This document shows positions 45,940 to 54,860 of a DNA stretch of 64,000 bases, piece by piece. The translations under genes and the position numbers were made by a program. Under the pieces are notes generated by a model. The model had not been told where the DNA came from. It saw only the letters and a program-made list of their open reading frames with translations, and searched no databases. Every line of letters begins with the position of its first letter. The first letter of the stretch is position 1. This DNA comes from Streptomyces sp. B21-105 (lineage in GTDB: Bacteria > Actinomycetota > Actinomycetes > Streptomycetales > Streptomycetaceae): assembly GCF_036898465.1 (NCBI RefSeq), contig NZ_JARUMJ010000001.1:9088430-9152429 (forward strand), given 5' to 3'.

Positions 45940-47478
45940 GGCGCTCAGTCTGCCATCGCTGCTGCCTCAATCGTCATGTCGACGCCCCGGCCAGTGTCCC
46001 CTCGAAGTCCCCGAAGACGGTTGGAGCCGCAGTTCGGCGACCGGATCCGACTCGGCGTACTCACTGAGGAGATCACCCCCGAAGTGGTCGACGAGGTACT
46101 GGAGTTGACCGGAAGGGCCGAGCGCCGCCGCAGGCTCCTGCCGGCCCGCGCGGTGGTCTACTTCGTCCTGGCTCTCTGCCTGTTCAGCAGCTCCGACAGC
46201 ACCGGGCCGCCGGGATACCGGGTGGTCCTGCGGACCCTGACCGAGAAACTGCGGCACCTGCCGGGCGGCCTCGTCCAGCGCCTGCCCACCAGTTCGGCCC
46301 TCACCAGAGCCCGCCAGCGCCTGGGCGACAAGCCGTTCCAGGCGCTCTTCGAACGCCGGTGCGGCGCCCAGGCGACACCCGCGACCCCAGGAGCGTTCGC
46401 CTTCGGCCTGCGGCTGGTCGCCTGGGACGGCACCGCGCTGGACGTACCGGACACCGCCGGGAACGCTGCCGCGTTCGGATTCACCGGCCGCGACGGCACC
46501 AACAAGAGCGGAAACCCGCAGGTCAGACTGATGTCTCTGATCGAGTGCGGCACCCACGCCATCATCGACGCGGCCTTCGACTCGATCGCCAGATTCAGCG
46601 AGCACAAGCTCGCCCGACGCCTGCTTGCCTCCCTGCGGCCGGGCATGCTGCTGCTGGCCGACCGCAACTTCGCCGGCCACGAGTTGTGGGGCCTGGTCGA
46701 GGCGACCGGCTGCCACCTCGCATGGCGGATCAAGAAGAACCTCGTCCTGCCACCGCTGTGGGTGCTGCCCGACGGCTCGTACGTGTCCGTCATGCCCACC
46801 CCCGCCGAGGGCCAGCGCCTGGGCAACGCCCGCTTCCACGGCCGCACCCCGACAGGGCTGCCTCAAGGACACCTCGTGCGCATCATCGACTACACCGTCA
46901 CCGTCCGGTCCCAGGACAGGCCGGCCCTAACCGAGAAGTTCCGCCTGGCGACCAGCCTGCTCGACCACCGGCAGGCGCCCGCACGGCAGTTGGCCCAGCT
47001 CTACCACCAGCGCTGGGAGATCGAGAACGGCTTCGCGGAACTCAAAAACCGGCTACGAGGCGCCGGCTTCATCCTGCGCTCCAAGACCCCCGAGCTCATC
47101 TGCCAGGAGGTCTACGCACTCCTCACCGTCTACCAGGCACTGTCCGCGCTCAAAGTCCACGCAGCCGAACAGGGCGAGGTCGATCCCGACCGGATCTCCT
47201 TCACCACGATGGTGCAGCTCGCCCGGCTCACAACCGCCGGACAGACCGCAGCGAACCCGCAGATCCTGTGCACCGCCCGACTCGAAGTCGTCCAGGAACT
47301 CCTCAACGACCTCCTTCCCCCACGCCGCGACCGCCGCTGCCAACGACTGAAGAAACCACCGAGGAACACCTTCGAAGCCAAACGCCGGGACGAGCCCCGC
47401 CCTCCCAGCCGCGTCAGCTACTCACTCAAAGTCACGGGGAACCCAGGACACCTATCCTCACCTGCGGAAACACCCTAA
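45937..47478 (+). CDS. IS4-family transposase (intact)
   Basis: 513 residues if TTG 45937 is used; the start is chosen because GGGAG lies five bases upstream, while the frame remains open to 45871. Seen: N-terminal domain (VVYFVLALCLFSSSD, LVQRLPTSSALTRARQRLG), VAWDGTALDVPDT with the first aspartate near residue 170, MLLLADRNFAGHELW with the second near residue 250, and LYHQRWEIENGFAELKNRLR with the glutamate in the YREK-type motif near residue 375. No frame break. Expression is probably limited by the hairpin 45875-45939. Confidence 0.9.
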   Translation: MGAQSAIAAASIVMSTPRPVSPRSPRRRLEPQFGDRIRLGVLTEEITPEVVDEVLELTGRAERRRRLLPARAVVYFVLALCLFSSSDSTGPPGYRVVLRTLTEKLRHLPGGLVQRLPTSSALTRARQRLGDKPFQALFERRCGAQATPATPGAFAFGLRLVAWDGTALDVPDTAGNAAAFGFTGRDGTNKSGNPQVRLMSLIECGTHAIIDAAFDSIARFSEHKLARRLLASLRPGMLLLADRNFAGHELWGLVEATGCHLAWRIKKNLVLPPLWVLPDGSYVSVMPTPAEGQRLGNARFHGRTPTGLPQGHLVRIIDYTVTVRSQDRPALTEKFRLATSLLDHRQAPARQLAQLYHQRWEIENGFAELKNRLRGAGFILRSKTPELICQEVYALLTVYQALSALKVHAAEQGEVDPDRISFTTMVQLARLTTAGQTAANPQILCTARLEVVQELLNDLLPPRRDRRCQRLKKPPRNTFEAKRRDEPRPPSRVSYSLKVTGNPGHLSSPAETP

Positions 47479-47560
47479 ATCACCGGCATTGCTCTGACCA
47501 GCAAGAATGAGGATTGTCGAGGTCCTTGTTCCTGCCACCGCCGGAGGCACTTCCCAGGTG

Positions 47561-49094
47561 AAGCACTCTATCGGGTCCTATCCCCGCGTCCGTGTCCAGG
47601 ACGACGGCCGCCAGGTCGTCTCCCAGGCCGGGTCGGTCCTGCTCGTCGAAACGGTCCGCAAGATCGGTCTTGACCAGGCCATATCCCAGGCTCTGGCTCC
47701 GTGGCGCAAACCGCGGGCCGTCCACGACCCCGGCAAGGCCCTCCTGGACGTCGCCCTGGCGGTCGCACTGGGCGGGGATTGCCTCGCGGACGTCGCGATG
47801 CTGCGGTGTGAGCCGCCGTCTTCGGGCCGGTCGCCTCCGACCCGACCGTCTCCCGTCTGATCGACATCCTCGCCGCCTCCGGCGAGAAAGCCCTGCGGGC
47901 CATCCGGTCCGCACGCTCCGAAGTACGCAACCGGGTCTGGTCGTTGGCCGGCGAGAACGCCCCGGACGCAGACGGCCAGGTCATCGTCGATCTCGACGGT
48001 GTCCTCGTGGTCGCGCACTCCGACAAGGAGGACGCGGCCGCGACCTGGAAGAAGACCTACGGCCATCACCCGCTGACCGCCTTCGTCGACCATGGACCGG
48101 GCGGCACCGGTGAGCCCGTCGCTGCCCTTCTGCGACCGGGAAATGCGGGCTCCAACACGGCAGCCGACCACATCACCACCGCGCGACTCGCCCTGGCTCA
48201 ACTGCCGAAGCACTACCGGCGAGGGCGGCAGACCCTGATCCGCACCGACTCCGCGGGCGGCACCCACGACTTCGTGTCCTGGCTCGCGGGCGAGGCCGAT
48301 GGTTGTCCTACTCGGTCGGCATGACGGTCACCGACGCGATCCACGAGCACGTGCTGAAGGTCCCCGCATCAGCCTGGACGCCGGCCGTCGAGACCGACGG
48401 TGAGGCCCGTGACGGGGCCTGGGTCGCCGAGCTCACCGGCAAGCTCCTTAACGGCTGGCCCAAGGGCATGCGACTGATCGTCCGAAAGGAACGGCCCCAT
48501 CCCGGTGCTCAGTTGAGGATCACGGACGCGGACGGCATGCGAATCACGTGCTTCGCGACCAATACCCCTGACCGGCCGATCGCCGAGCTCGAGCTCCGTC
48601 ACCGGCTACGGGCCCGGGCCGAGGACCGGATCCGGGCCGCCCGGGCCACCGGCCTGCGCAACCTGCCCCTGCACACAACAGCCCAGAACAAGGTCTGGCT
48701 CGAGGTCGTCCAGATCGCTCTCGACCTGCTGGCCTGGATGCCCATGCTCGCTCTCACCGGCAAGGCCCGACTCTGGGAACCCCGCCGCCTGCGATTCCGG
48801 CTGTTCTCCGCGGCCGCTCAGCTCGTCACCACCGGCCGCCGCAGGATTCTCCGCCTCACCCAGCACTGGCCCTGGACCGGCGAGATCACCACCGCTCTCG
48901 AACGGCTCACGCTCCTGCCCCCCCGGCTGACCAGCAACCTCAACCGTCCCGACGACAGCACCACCCGATCCCGGGCAGTGGAACCCGGCGCCCACCCGAC
49001 GCGACAACCGGGCCGCCGGCCTGCCCCGTCAGCTCCGGAAAGCGAAAGGGCCCACCGACTCCGTCGGCGGACCCTCGCGAAAGATCGAGGCTAA
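47561..49094 (+). pseudogene. IS1380-family transposase, two frameshifts
   Basis: Read from GTG 47561 (GGAGG 10 bp upstream): VKHSIGSYPRVRVQDDGRQV, SGSVLL-type start AGSVLLVETVRKIGLD, then after a break near 47815 DPTVSRLIDILAASGEKA, VIVDLDGVLVVAHSDKEDA (first aspartate region), LLRPGNAGSNTAADHITTA and TLIRTDSAGGTHDFVSWLA (second), then after a break near 48295 LSYSVGMTVTDAIHEHVLK, RLIVRKERPHPGAQLRITDA and LFSAAAQLVTTGRRRILRL. Both breaks are single-base. Its leader is split by the IS4 element. Confidence 0.85.
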
Positions 49095-49116
49095 GCGACG
49101 GCTCTGGCTGACGCTA

Positions 49117-49984
49117 AGACTTGTCCCGTAACTGCTGGTCACGGGTGAGATGATCTTGTTGTGTCTGGTGTGATCACGGCGTCGGAGCCTTCCTGGATAG
49201 CCCCGTTCACCGGGCTGAGCCCGCGTCAGTTCGGGAAGCTGATCACAGCGTTGCGGCGCGAGGGTGCGGACCCGGTACGCAAGGGCCGGCCGTGGAGCCT
49301 GCCGCTGGAGGACCGTGTACTGCTGGTCGCCGCCTACTGGCGGACCAACCTCACGCTGCGCCAACTGGCGCCGCTGTTCGGGGTGTCGAAGTCGGCCGCC
49401 GACCGCATCATCGGCCACCTCGGACCGGCGCTCGCCCTCCAGCAACGCAAGCGGTTCCGCAAGGATGCCGTGCTGATCGTGGACGGCACCCTGGTCCCCA
49501 CACGCGATCACCAGGTCGCCGAGCAGTCGAAGAACTACCGCTACTCGACCAACCACCAGGTCATCATCGACGCCGACACCCGGCTCGTCGTCGCCGTCGG
49601 CCGCCCGTTGCCCGGCAACCGCAACGACTGCAAGGCGTGGGAACTGTCCGGCGCAAAGGACGCCGTCGGCAAGACAACGGTCATCGCGGACGGCGGCTAC
49701 CGAGGCACCGGCCTGGTCATCCCGCACCGCCGCGAACCCGGCCAGGCCGAACTCCCTGACTGGAAAGAGGAACACAACACCTCCCACCGCAAAGTCCGCG
49801 CCCGCGTCGAGCACGCCTTCGCCCGCATGAAGACCTGGAAGATCCTCCGCGACTGCCGCCTCAAGGGCGATGGCGTCCACCACGCCATGCTCGGCATCGC
49901 CCGCCTGCACAACCTCACCCTCGCCGGGTGACGGAGAAACGGCAGGCCATCCAGCACGTCAAAGATCATTTACGGGACAGCGCT
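49117..49984 (+). mobile_element. IS5-family (IS427-like) insertion sequence, copy 2
   Basis: 868 bp, same ends, same orientation and, as read, the same sequence as 21552-22419; TA on both sides (49115-49116, 49985-49986). It cuts off the end of the secreted-protein gene 49970-50359. Confidence 0.88.
49161..49931 (+). CDS. IS5-family transposase (copy 2)
   Basis: 256 residues, identical to the product of 21596-22366: HTH region SVSK-like GVSKSAADRIIGHLG, then VLIVDGTLVP, VIADGGYRGTG and VEHAFARMKTW for the DDE residues. Identity of two copies 27.5 kb apart implies very recent transposition or duplication. Confidence 0.9.
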   Translation: MSGVITASEPSWIAPFTGLSPRQFGKLITALRREGADPVRKGRPWSLPLEDRVLLVAAYWRTNLTLRQLAPLFGVSKSAADRIIGHLGPALALQQRKRFRKDAVLIVDGTLVPTRDHQVAEQSKNYRYSTNHQVIIDADTRLVVAVGRPLPGNRNDCKAWELSGAKDAVGKTTVIADGGYRGTGLVIPHRREPGQAELPDWKEEHNTSHRKVRARVEHAFARMKTWKILRDCRLKGDGVHHAMLGIARLHNLTLAG

Positions 49985-50359
49985 TAGGTGGTCAGAATGG
50001 GAGCCCCAGTACTCGTAGACGACGAGCTGGACGGGCGTTTCCTCCAGGAAGAAGTTTCCCTGTATGTGTTCACAGTTCCCGTTGTTGGAAGGGTCGGAGA
50101 CGATCCAAACCACAGGGCCGGTACCGTCCTCGCCCCTTACTTCTGCCGTGATTCCTCGGCCGTCGCTCGTGTTATCGCAGACGGTGATCTTTTCCACGCC
50201 AGGGTCACCGTTGAGGTCGGCGTCGAAATAGACGGCTCCGCTCTGGTTGCTTGTGTAAATCCAACCGCTGTTTTGCGACGCTTGTGCCTGGGTGGTGAGT
50301 CCCATTGTCGATATCACCGCAATCCCAGCCACCATCGAGGCCTTTCGCAAGGCTCGCAT
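49970..50359 (-). CDS. Small secreted protein with CDN-x-x-DGRG motif, C-terminus cut by an IS
   Basis: 129 residues from ATG 50359 (GGGAGACAA upstream). Sec signal MRALRKASMVAGIAVISTMG with cleavage near TQAQA-S. Mature part: GAVYFDADLNGDPGVEKITV, CDNTSDGRGITAEV, NNGNCEHIQGNFFLEE. Similar in layout and in the CDN-x-x-DGRG motif to the cargo protein 30473-30877. The last residues (LSAVP) are encoded by the right end of the IS5-family copy 2, so the natural C-terminus is lost. Function unknown. Confidence 0.7.
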   Translation of the reverse strand: MRALRKASMVAGIAVISTMGLTTQAQASQNSGWIYTSNQSGAVYFDADLNGDPGVEKITVCDNTSDGRGITAEVRGEDGTGPVVWIVSDPSNNGNCEHIQGNFFLEETPVQLVVYEYWGSHSDHLSAVP

Positions 50360-50550
50360 ATTTGTCTCCCGATCTGTTTCGCCCCAACGGAGGTGCCAAC
50401 GAGTCATTTAGAGGCAGCTTTTCTGCTGTGTCATGAACAAGCAAGGCTTTATGAAGGCCGTGGACTCTCCGCTAACTCAATTGGGACGCTCAGCTAACAC
50501 TGCAGCCGCAGTTGCTGTGACCAGCGGTCTGACTGCTCGTTGAGCCGGGC

Positions 50551-50775
50551 ATGGCTGGGGACGTCACGGTTGATGAGGTGCACCGCTGGGAGACCCGTCT
50601 GGATGCTTTCCATGCTCGGGTCGGTGGGTACTTCCGCAGGTCGGAGCCGCGTCGGCGGGTGATGGAGTATCTGCGCGGGCTGCTTGCGCCCTTGGAGCGC
50701 AAGAACGGCTGGACGCTGGCTGAGCAGGCCGGCGAGCTGTGCCCGGACGGCATGCAGCGTCTACTGAAGGCTGGG
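50551..50775 (+). pseudogene. IS701-family transposase, N-terminal fragment
   Basis: From ATG 50551: VHRWETRLDAFHARVGGYFR, EYLRGLLAPLERKNGWTLAE, CPDGMQRLL. This is the conserved beginning of IS701 transposases; it stops at about 50775, where an IS1380 fragment on the other strand starts. Confidence 0.75.
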
Positions 50776-51187
50776 ACGCCAACAGGGTCTTTGAGAAGTG
50801 CCGAGGTGGGCTGTTTGCCTGCTGAGTGCCGGATGTGACGGCTTGTCGACCTCTGTCGGCGGCGACCAGGCGTCCAGGACGTCGCCGGTGAGTTCAGCGA
50901 CCCAGGCGCCGTCGCGGATCTCGCCGCCCGCCTCGACGGCCGCCGTCCAGGCCGATGCCGGAACCTTCAGCACATGCTGGTGGACCTGCTCGGTGATCAC
51001 CATGCCGACCGAGTAGGACAGCCACCGTCCCCGCTGAGCGAGCCAGGCGACGAAGTCGTGGGTGCCGCCCGCGGAGTCGGTGCGGATCAGGGTCCGGCGC
51101 CCGCGCCGGCATTTCTTCGGCAGCTGGGCCAGGGTCAGTTGGGCGGCGGTGATGTGGTCGGTGGCCGTGTTCGATCCCGCATTGCCG
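50776..51187 (-). pseudogene. IS1380-family transposase fragment
   Basis: Minus strand: RPGNAGSNTATDHITAAQLT, TLIRTDSAGGTHDFVAWLAQ, WLSYSVGMVITEQVHQHVLK and GAWVAELTGDVLDAW. Closely similar to the middle of the gene at 47561-49094. Its 5' edge is joined to an ISL3 fragment, and an IS3 element now separates the two at 51188-51191. Confidence 0.75.
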
Positions 51188-51258
51188 GGCCTTGACCCTT
51201 GATCCTGGACACACGAGACACTTGATCCTGAGGATCTGAGAACGGACATCTCGTGGTC

Positions 51259-51559
51259 ATGAAGAACTATCCGTCGCAGTTCAAGGCGGACGCGGTCGCG
51301 CTGTACCAGTCGCGGCCCGAGGCGACGATCAGGCAGGTCGCCGCCGATCTGGGGATCAACCCCGAGACCCTGCGCAAACGGGGTCCGGGCAGCCGGTGCG
51401 AGCCGGCCCCGGGGGCGCCGGGCGGAGGTGCCGACCGAGCCGCCGACGCTGTTGGAGGCGGAGAACGCCGCTCTGCGGAAGAAGGTCCGTGAGCTGGAGG
51501 AAGAGCGCGAGATCCTGCGGAAGGCGGCGAAGTATTTCGCCGGGGAGACGCGCTGGTGA
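51259..51559 (+). pseudogene. IS3-family orfA, frameshifted
   Basis: From ATG 51259: MKNYPSQFKADAVALYQSRP, RQVAADLGINPETLR (HTH), then in another frame VPTEPPTLLEAENAALRKKV and ILRKAAKYFAGETRW with the leucine-zipper-like end. The break is near 51379. The stop overlaps the orfB start. Confidence 0.75.
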
Positions 51560-52158
51560 ACCGCTTCCAGTTCGTCGCTGACCATCAGCGCCGTTACGGC
51601 GTGAAGCGGCTGTGCATCATCCTGGGCATCGCCCGCTCCAGCTTCTACTACTGGCGGGCGACGGCCGCGGACCGGGCCGCCCGGCAGGCGGCCGACGCCC
51701 GCCTCGCCGCCCGGATACGGGCCGTGCACCGCGAGTCGGACGGCGCCTACGGCGTCCCCAGAATCACGGCCGAGCTCCGCGAGGCGGGCGAGCGCGTCAA
51801 CCACAAGCGGATCGCGCGGGTGATGCGGGGTGCCGGTCTGGCGGGCATGCGCTTGCGCCGCAGACACCGCAGCACTGTTGCGGACCCGGCCGCGGCGAAG
51901 GCCCCGGACCTCATCGGCCGCGACTTCACGGCAAGCGAGCCGAACACGAAGTACGTCGGTGACATCACCTATCTCCCTCTGGACGGCGGGAAGTTCCTGT
52001 ATTTGGCCACCGTCATCGACCTCGCCTCACGCCGCCTGGCCGGCTGGGCGATCGCGGACCACATGCGCACCGACCTCGTCACCGACGCCCTGTCCGCCGC
52101 CGAACGGACCCGCGGCAGCCTCTCCGGGGCGGTCATGCACACCGACCACGGAGCCCAG

Positions 52159-53646
52159 GGCGGATTCAACTGGTCGTCGCAACACCTTGATCACGGAGGT
52201 ATGCGATGGGACGAGACCGGAAGCAGAAGGTGCCAAAGGCGCCTGCGGGAGCGCGACGGCAGTGGGCGGCGGATCGGGCGATGCGACCGCCGATGCGTTC
52301 ACCGGGTCGGCCGGAGCCGTCTCGTGCGGTGCAGCGCCACTTCTGGCGGCGGATCGCGTCGGGAGTGACGACGGCAGAGGCCGCGGTGGCTGTTGGCGTT
52401 TCATGGCCGGTCGCAACCCGGTGGTTCCGTCACGCTGGCGGGATGCCGCCGATCAGCCTGGACGAGCCCACCGGCCGCTATCTGTCGTTCGCCGAGCGTG
52501 AGGAGATCGCGCTGCTGCGCGCCCAGGAGTTCGGCGTGCGGGAGATCGCTCGCAGGATCGGCCGCGACGCGGGCACGATCTCACGCGAGCTGCGCCGCAA
52601 CGCGGCGACCCGGGGCGGCAAACCGGTCTACCGGGCTCTGGTGGCGCAGTGGAAAGCGCAGCAGGCTGCGAAGCGCCCGAAGACCGCGAAGCTCGCAGGC
52701 GACGACAGGTTGCGAGAGTACGTGCAGGAGCGGCTCGCCGGCAGCGTCCGTCGCCCCGACGGCATGATCGTCACCGGGCCTGAGACGCCTGGGTGGAAGG
52801 GGCTGAACAAGCCGCATCGGCAGGACAGGCGTTGGGCGACGGCATGGAGCCCGGAGCAGATCTCGCACCGGCTCCGTGTCGACTTCCCCGATGATGAGTC
52901 CATGCGCATCAGCCACGAAGCGATCTACCAGGCGCTGTTCATCGAGGGCCGTGGCGCGCTCAAGCGGGAACTGGTCATGTGTCTGCGCACCGGCCGGGCG
53001 CTGCGGGTTCCCCGTGCACGGTCGCAGAACAAGCCGCAGGGGCATGTCACCGCGGACGTCATCCTCAGTGAACGCCCCGCCGAGGCCGGGGACCGCGCGG
53101 TCCCCGGACACTGGGAAGGCGATTTGATCATCGGGACGGGCCGCTCCGCGATCGGCACGCTTGTCGAGCGCAGCAGCCGCTCCACGCTCCTGGTGCACCT
53201 GCCCCGGCTTGAGGGCTGGGGCGAGAGGCCGCCCGTGAAGAACGGCCCCTCGCTCGGGGGCTATGGCGCGATCGCGATGAACGCGGCGCTCACCACGTCG
53301 ATGGCACCGCTGCCCGAGCAGTTACGCAAGACCCTCACCTGGGACCGCGGGAAGGAACTCTCCGGTCATGCCCAGTTCGCTCTCGATACCGGGACAAAGG
53401 TGTTCTTCGCCGATCCGCACTCGCCCTGGCAACGACCGACAAACGAGAACACGAACGGGCTGCTGCGTCAGTACTTCCCGAAGGGCACTGATCTCTCCCG
53501 TTGGTCGTCCACGGACCTCGAAGCCGTCGCCATGGCGATCAACAACCGGCCCCGCAAGGTACTCGGTTGGCGGACACCGGCCGAGGTCTTCGAAGAGCAG
53601 CTACGCTCGCTGCAACAGCCCTGTGTTGCAACGACTGGTTGAACTC
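52159..53646 (+). mobile_element. IS30-family insertion sequence
   Basis: 1488 bp. Its ends are imperfect inverted repeats around ttcaactggtcgtcgcaaca, flanked by gcccag on both sides (52153-52158 and 53647-53652). Confidence 0.82.
52206..53642 (+). CDS. IS30-family transposase (intact)
   Basis: 478 residues from ATG 52206 (GGAGG upstream). Seen: two N-terminal HTH units (TTAEAAVAVGVSWPVATRWF near residue 55 and REIARRIGRDAGTISRELRR near residue 115), then the rve domain: HWEGDLIIGTGRSAIGTLVE with the first aspartate near residue 305, LTWDRGKELSGHAQFALDTG with the second near residue 380, and SPWQRPTNENTNGLLRQYFP with the glutamate near residue 410. Length is slightly above the family average because of the extended N-terminus. 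No frame break. Confidence 0.92.
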   Translation: MGRDRKQKVPKAPAGARRQWAADRAMRPPMRSPGRPEPSRAVQRHFWRRIASGVTTAEAAVAVGVSWPVATRWFRHAGGMPPISLDEPTGRYLSFAEREEIALLRAQEFGVREIARRIGRDAGTISRELRRNAATRGGKPVYRALVAQWKAQQAAKRPKTAKLAGDDRLREYVQERLAGSVRRPDGMIVTGPETPGWKGLNKPHRQDRRWATAWSPEQISHRLRVDFPDDESMRISHEAIYQALFIEGRGALKRELVMCLRTGRALRVPRARSQNKPQGHVTADVILSERPAEAGDRAVPGHWEGDLIIGTGRSAIGTLVERSSRSTLLVHLPRLEGWGERPPVKNGPSLGGYGAIAMNAALTTSMAPLPEQLRKTLTWDRGKELSGHAQFALDTGTKVFFADPHSPWQRPTNENTNGLLRQYFPKGTDLSRWSSTDLEAVAMAINNRPRKVLGWRTPAEVFEEQLRSLQQPCVATTG

Positions 53647-54225
53647 GCCCAGTACACCAGCCGGGCCTTCGCCGACGCCTGCCGCCAGGCCGGCGTCCGC
53701 CAGTCCATGAGCGCGATCGGCAGCTCGGCGGACAACGCGCTCGCCGAGTCCTTCAACGCGACGTTCAAACGCGAGACGCTTCAGGGCCGAAAGCACTGGT
53801 CCAGCGAACGCGAGGCCCGTCTCGACGCGTTCCGCTGGCTCAACCGCTACAACACCCGACGCCGTCATTCCCGCCTCGGACAACGCAGTCCCATCGCCTA
53901 CGAGACAGCACTCGACACAACATCAACTACCCTGGCCCAAGCCGCATAGCCCGTGTCCAAGATTCCGGGTCAAGGCCCGTCACCCCGAGGTGAAGGTGAT
54001 CTGCCGGGACCGTTCCAGCGGTTACGGCGAGGGAGCACGGGCCGGGGCACCGCAGGCCGAGCAGGTCGCTGACCGCTACCACCTGTGGGCCAACCTCGGC
54101 CAGGCGGTCGAGAAGACAGTCAACGCCTATCGCTCCCGCCTGGCTGAGTAGGTGTTTTTCAACCCGATGCCGCGTTGGCGAGCAGCTCGTCGAGTGATGC
54201 CTCGTGGGGCTCTGATCCGAGTCCC

Positions 54226-54822
54226 CTACTTGGTTTCGTTCGATTGTTCGATGGAGTGGGAGTGCCGGTGGGTTGCGACTCGTTCGCGGGTGGCGCATCG
54301 GCGGGAGCAGTAACGGCGCTCCGGGCCGCCGCCTTGGGCGATGAAGACGTTCTGGCAGCTAGTTGAGGCGCAGATCCTTCCCGGCGGGCGTTGGCGGTCC
54401 CAGACGAGGACGGTCAGGGCCATGCAGGAGGAGGCGAGGAGCCACTCGTCCCAGGCGGCGTTGTCGTCGTGGTCCAGGTGAGGATGCCAGGGGGTGTTGC
54501 CGCCGTGCGAGGTCAGGCGGAGCGGTCCGGTGTGGTCCAAGAGAAGGCGGTTGAGGGTGGCCGCGGCGCCGTCCGCGTGCTCGGCCGCGAAGACTTGCCG
54601 CAGTAGGTCAGCGGCTGCGCGCATCCCGGCAACATCCCGAGTCGTGAGTTCGATGGGGTCAGCCTCACCGTATGCACGAAGCACGCCGGCGACGGCGATT
54701 GGGTCAGGGTGCTCGTCAGCGAGGGCGTTGATCAGGGCGGCGGTGCGCCGAGCCGTGGTCAGCACGGAGTGCCGAGTGGACCAGTCGTCGCTGTTGAAGG
54801 ACACCTGCGGAATGTAACGCAT
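54226..54822 (-). CDS. CGNR-type zinc-finger regulator (cargo of copy C)
   Basis: 198 residues from ATG 54822. The N-terminal helical part (DDWSTRHSVLTTARRTAALI near residue 12, TRDVAGMRAAADLLRQVFAA near residue 65) is the ABATE-like domain; the C-terminal zinc finger reads RICASTSCQNVFIAQ then RRYCSRRCATRERVATHR, with the Cys-x4-Cys and Cys-x3-Cys ligands of the CGNR family. Such proteins are transcription regulators often divergent from an MFS exporter, as here. The likely operator is the GTTAC-N4-GTAAC palindrome in the 38-bp gap between the two starts. Confidence 0.8.
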   Translation of the reverse strand: MRYIPQVSFNSDDWSTRHSVLTTARRTAALINALADEHPDPIAVAGVLRAYGEADPIELTTRDVAGMRAAADLLRQVFAAEHADGAAATLNRLLLDHTGPLRLTSHGGNTPWHPHLDHDDNAAWDEWLLASSCMALTVLVWDRQRPPGRICASTSCQNVFIAQGGGPERRYCSRRCATRERVATHRHSHSIEQSNETK

Positions 54823-54837
54823 CTTGCTGAGTTTTGA

Positions 54838-54851
54838 GTTACCTCCGTAAC
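54838..54851. promoter_or_regulatory. Palindrome between regulator and MFS starts
   Basis: gttacctccgtaac: perfect 5-bp arms with a 4-bp spacer, 9 bp before the MFS start codon and 15 bp from the regulator start. It is well placed for joint control of both genes; it also contains the cctcc/ggagg core. Confidence 0.5.
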
Positions 54852-54860
54852 GTCTTGTCG

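Larger units (their letters stand above)
45743..47491 (+). mobile_element. IS4-family insertion sequence (complete)
   Basis: 1749 bp with inverted repeats beginning caatgccggtgatttag, flanked by an exact 10-bp duplication ctctgaccag (45733-45742 and 47492-47501). It sits in the leader of an IS1380 transposase gene. Confidence 0.92.
51556..53949 (+). pseudogene. IS3-family orfB (integrase-core), split by IS30
   Basis: First part 51556-52158: RRYGVKRLCIILGIARSSFY, an HTH_21-like region (GAYGVPRITAELREAG), NTKYVGDITYLPLDGGKFLY with the first aspartate and GAVMHTDHGAQ with the second. Second part 53647-53949: [38 protein letters not shown] with the glutamate and [14 protein letters not shown]. 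Joined at GCCCAG, which is duplicated on both sides of IS30, they restore HTDHGAQYTSR. Confidence 0.88.
51192..53973 (+). mobile_element. IS3-family insertion sequence, interrupted by IS30
   Basis: Ends match as inverted repeats starting ttgaccc (left, 51192) and its complement ending gggtcaa (right, 53973), with tggacac also shared; ggcc stands on both sides (51188-51191, 53974-53977). The IS30 element 52159-53646 lies inside its orfB. Confidence 0.8.
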
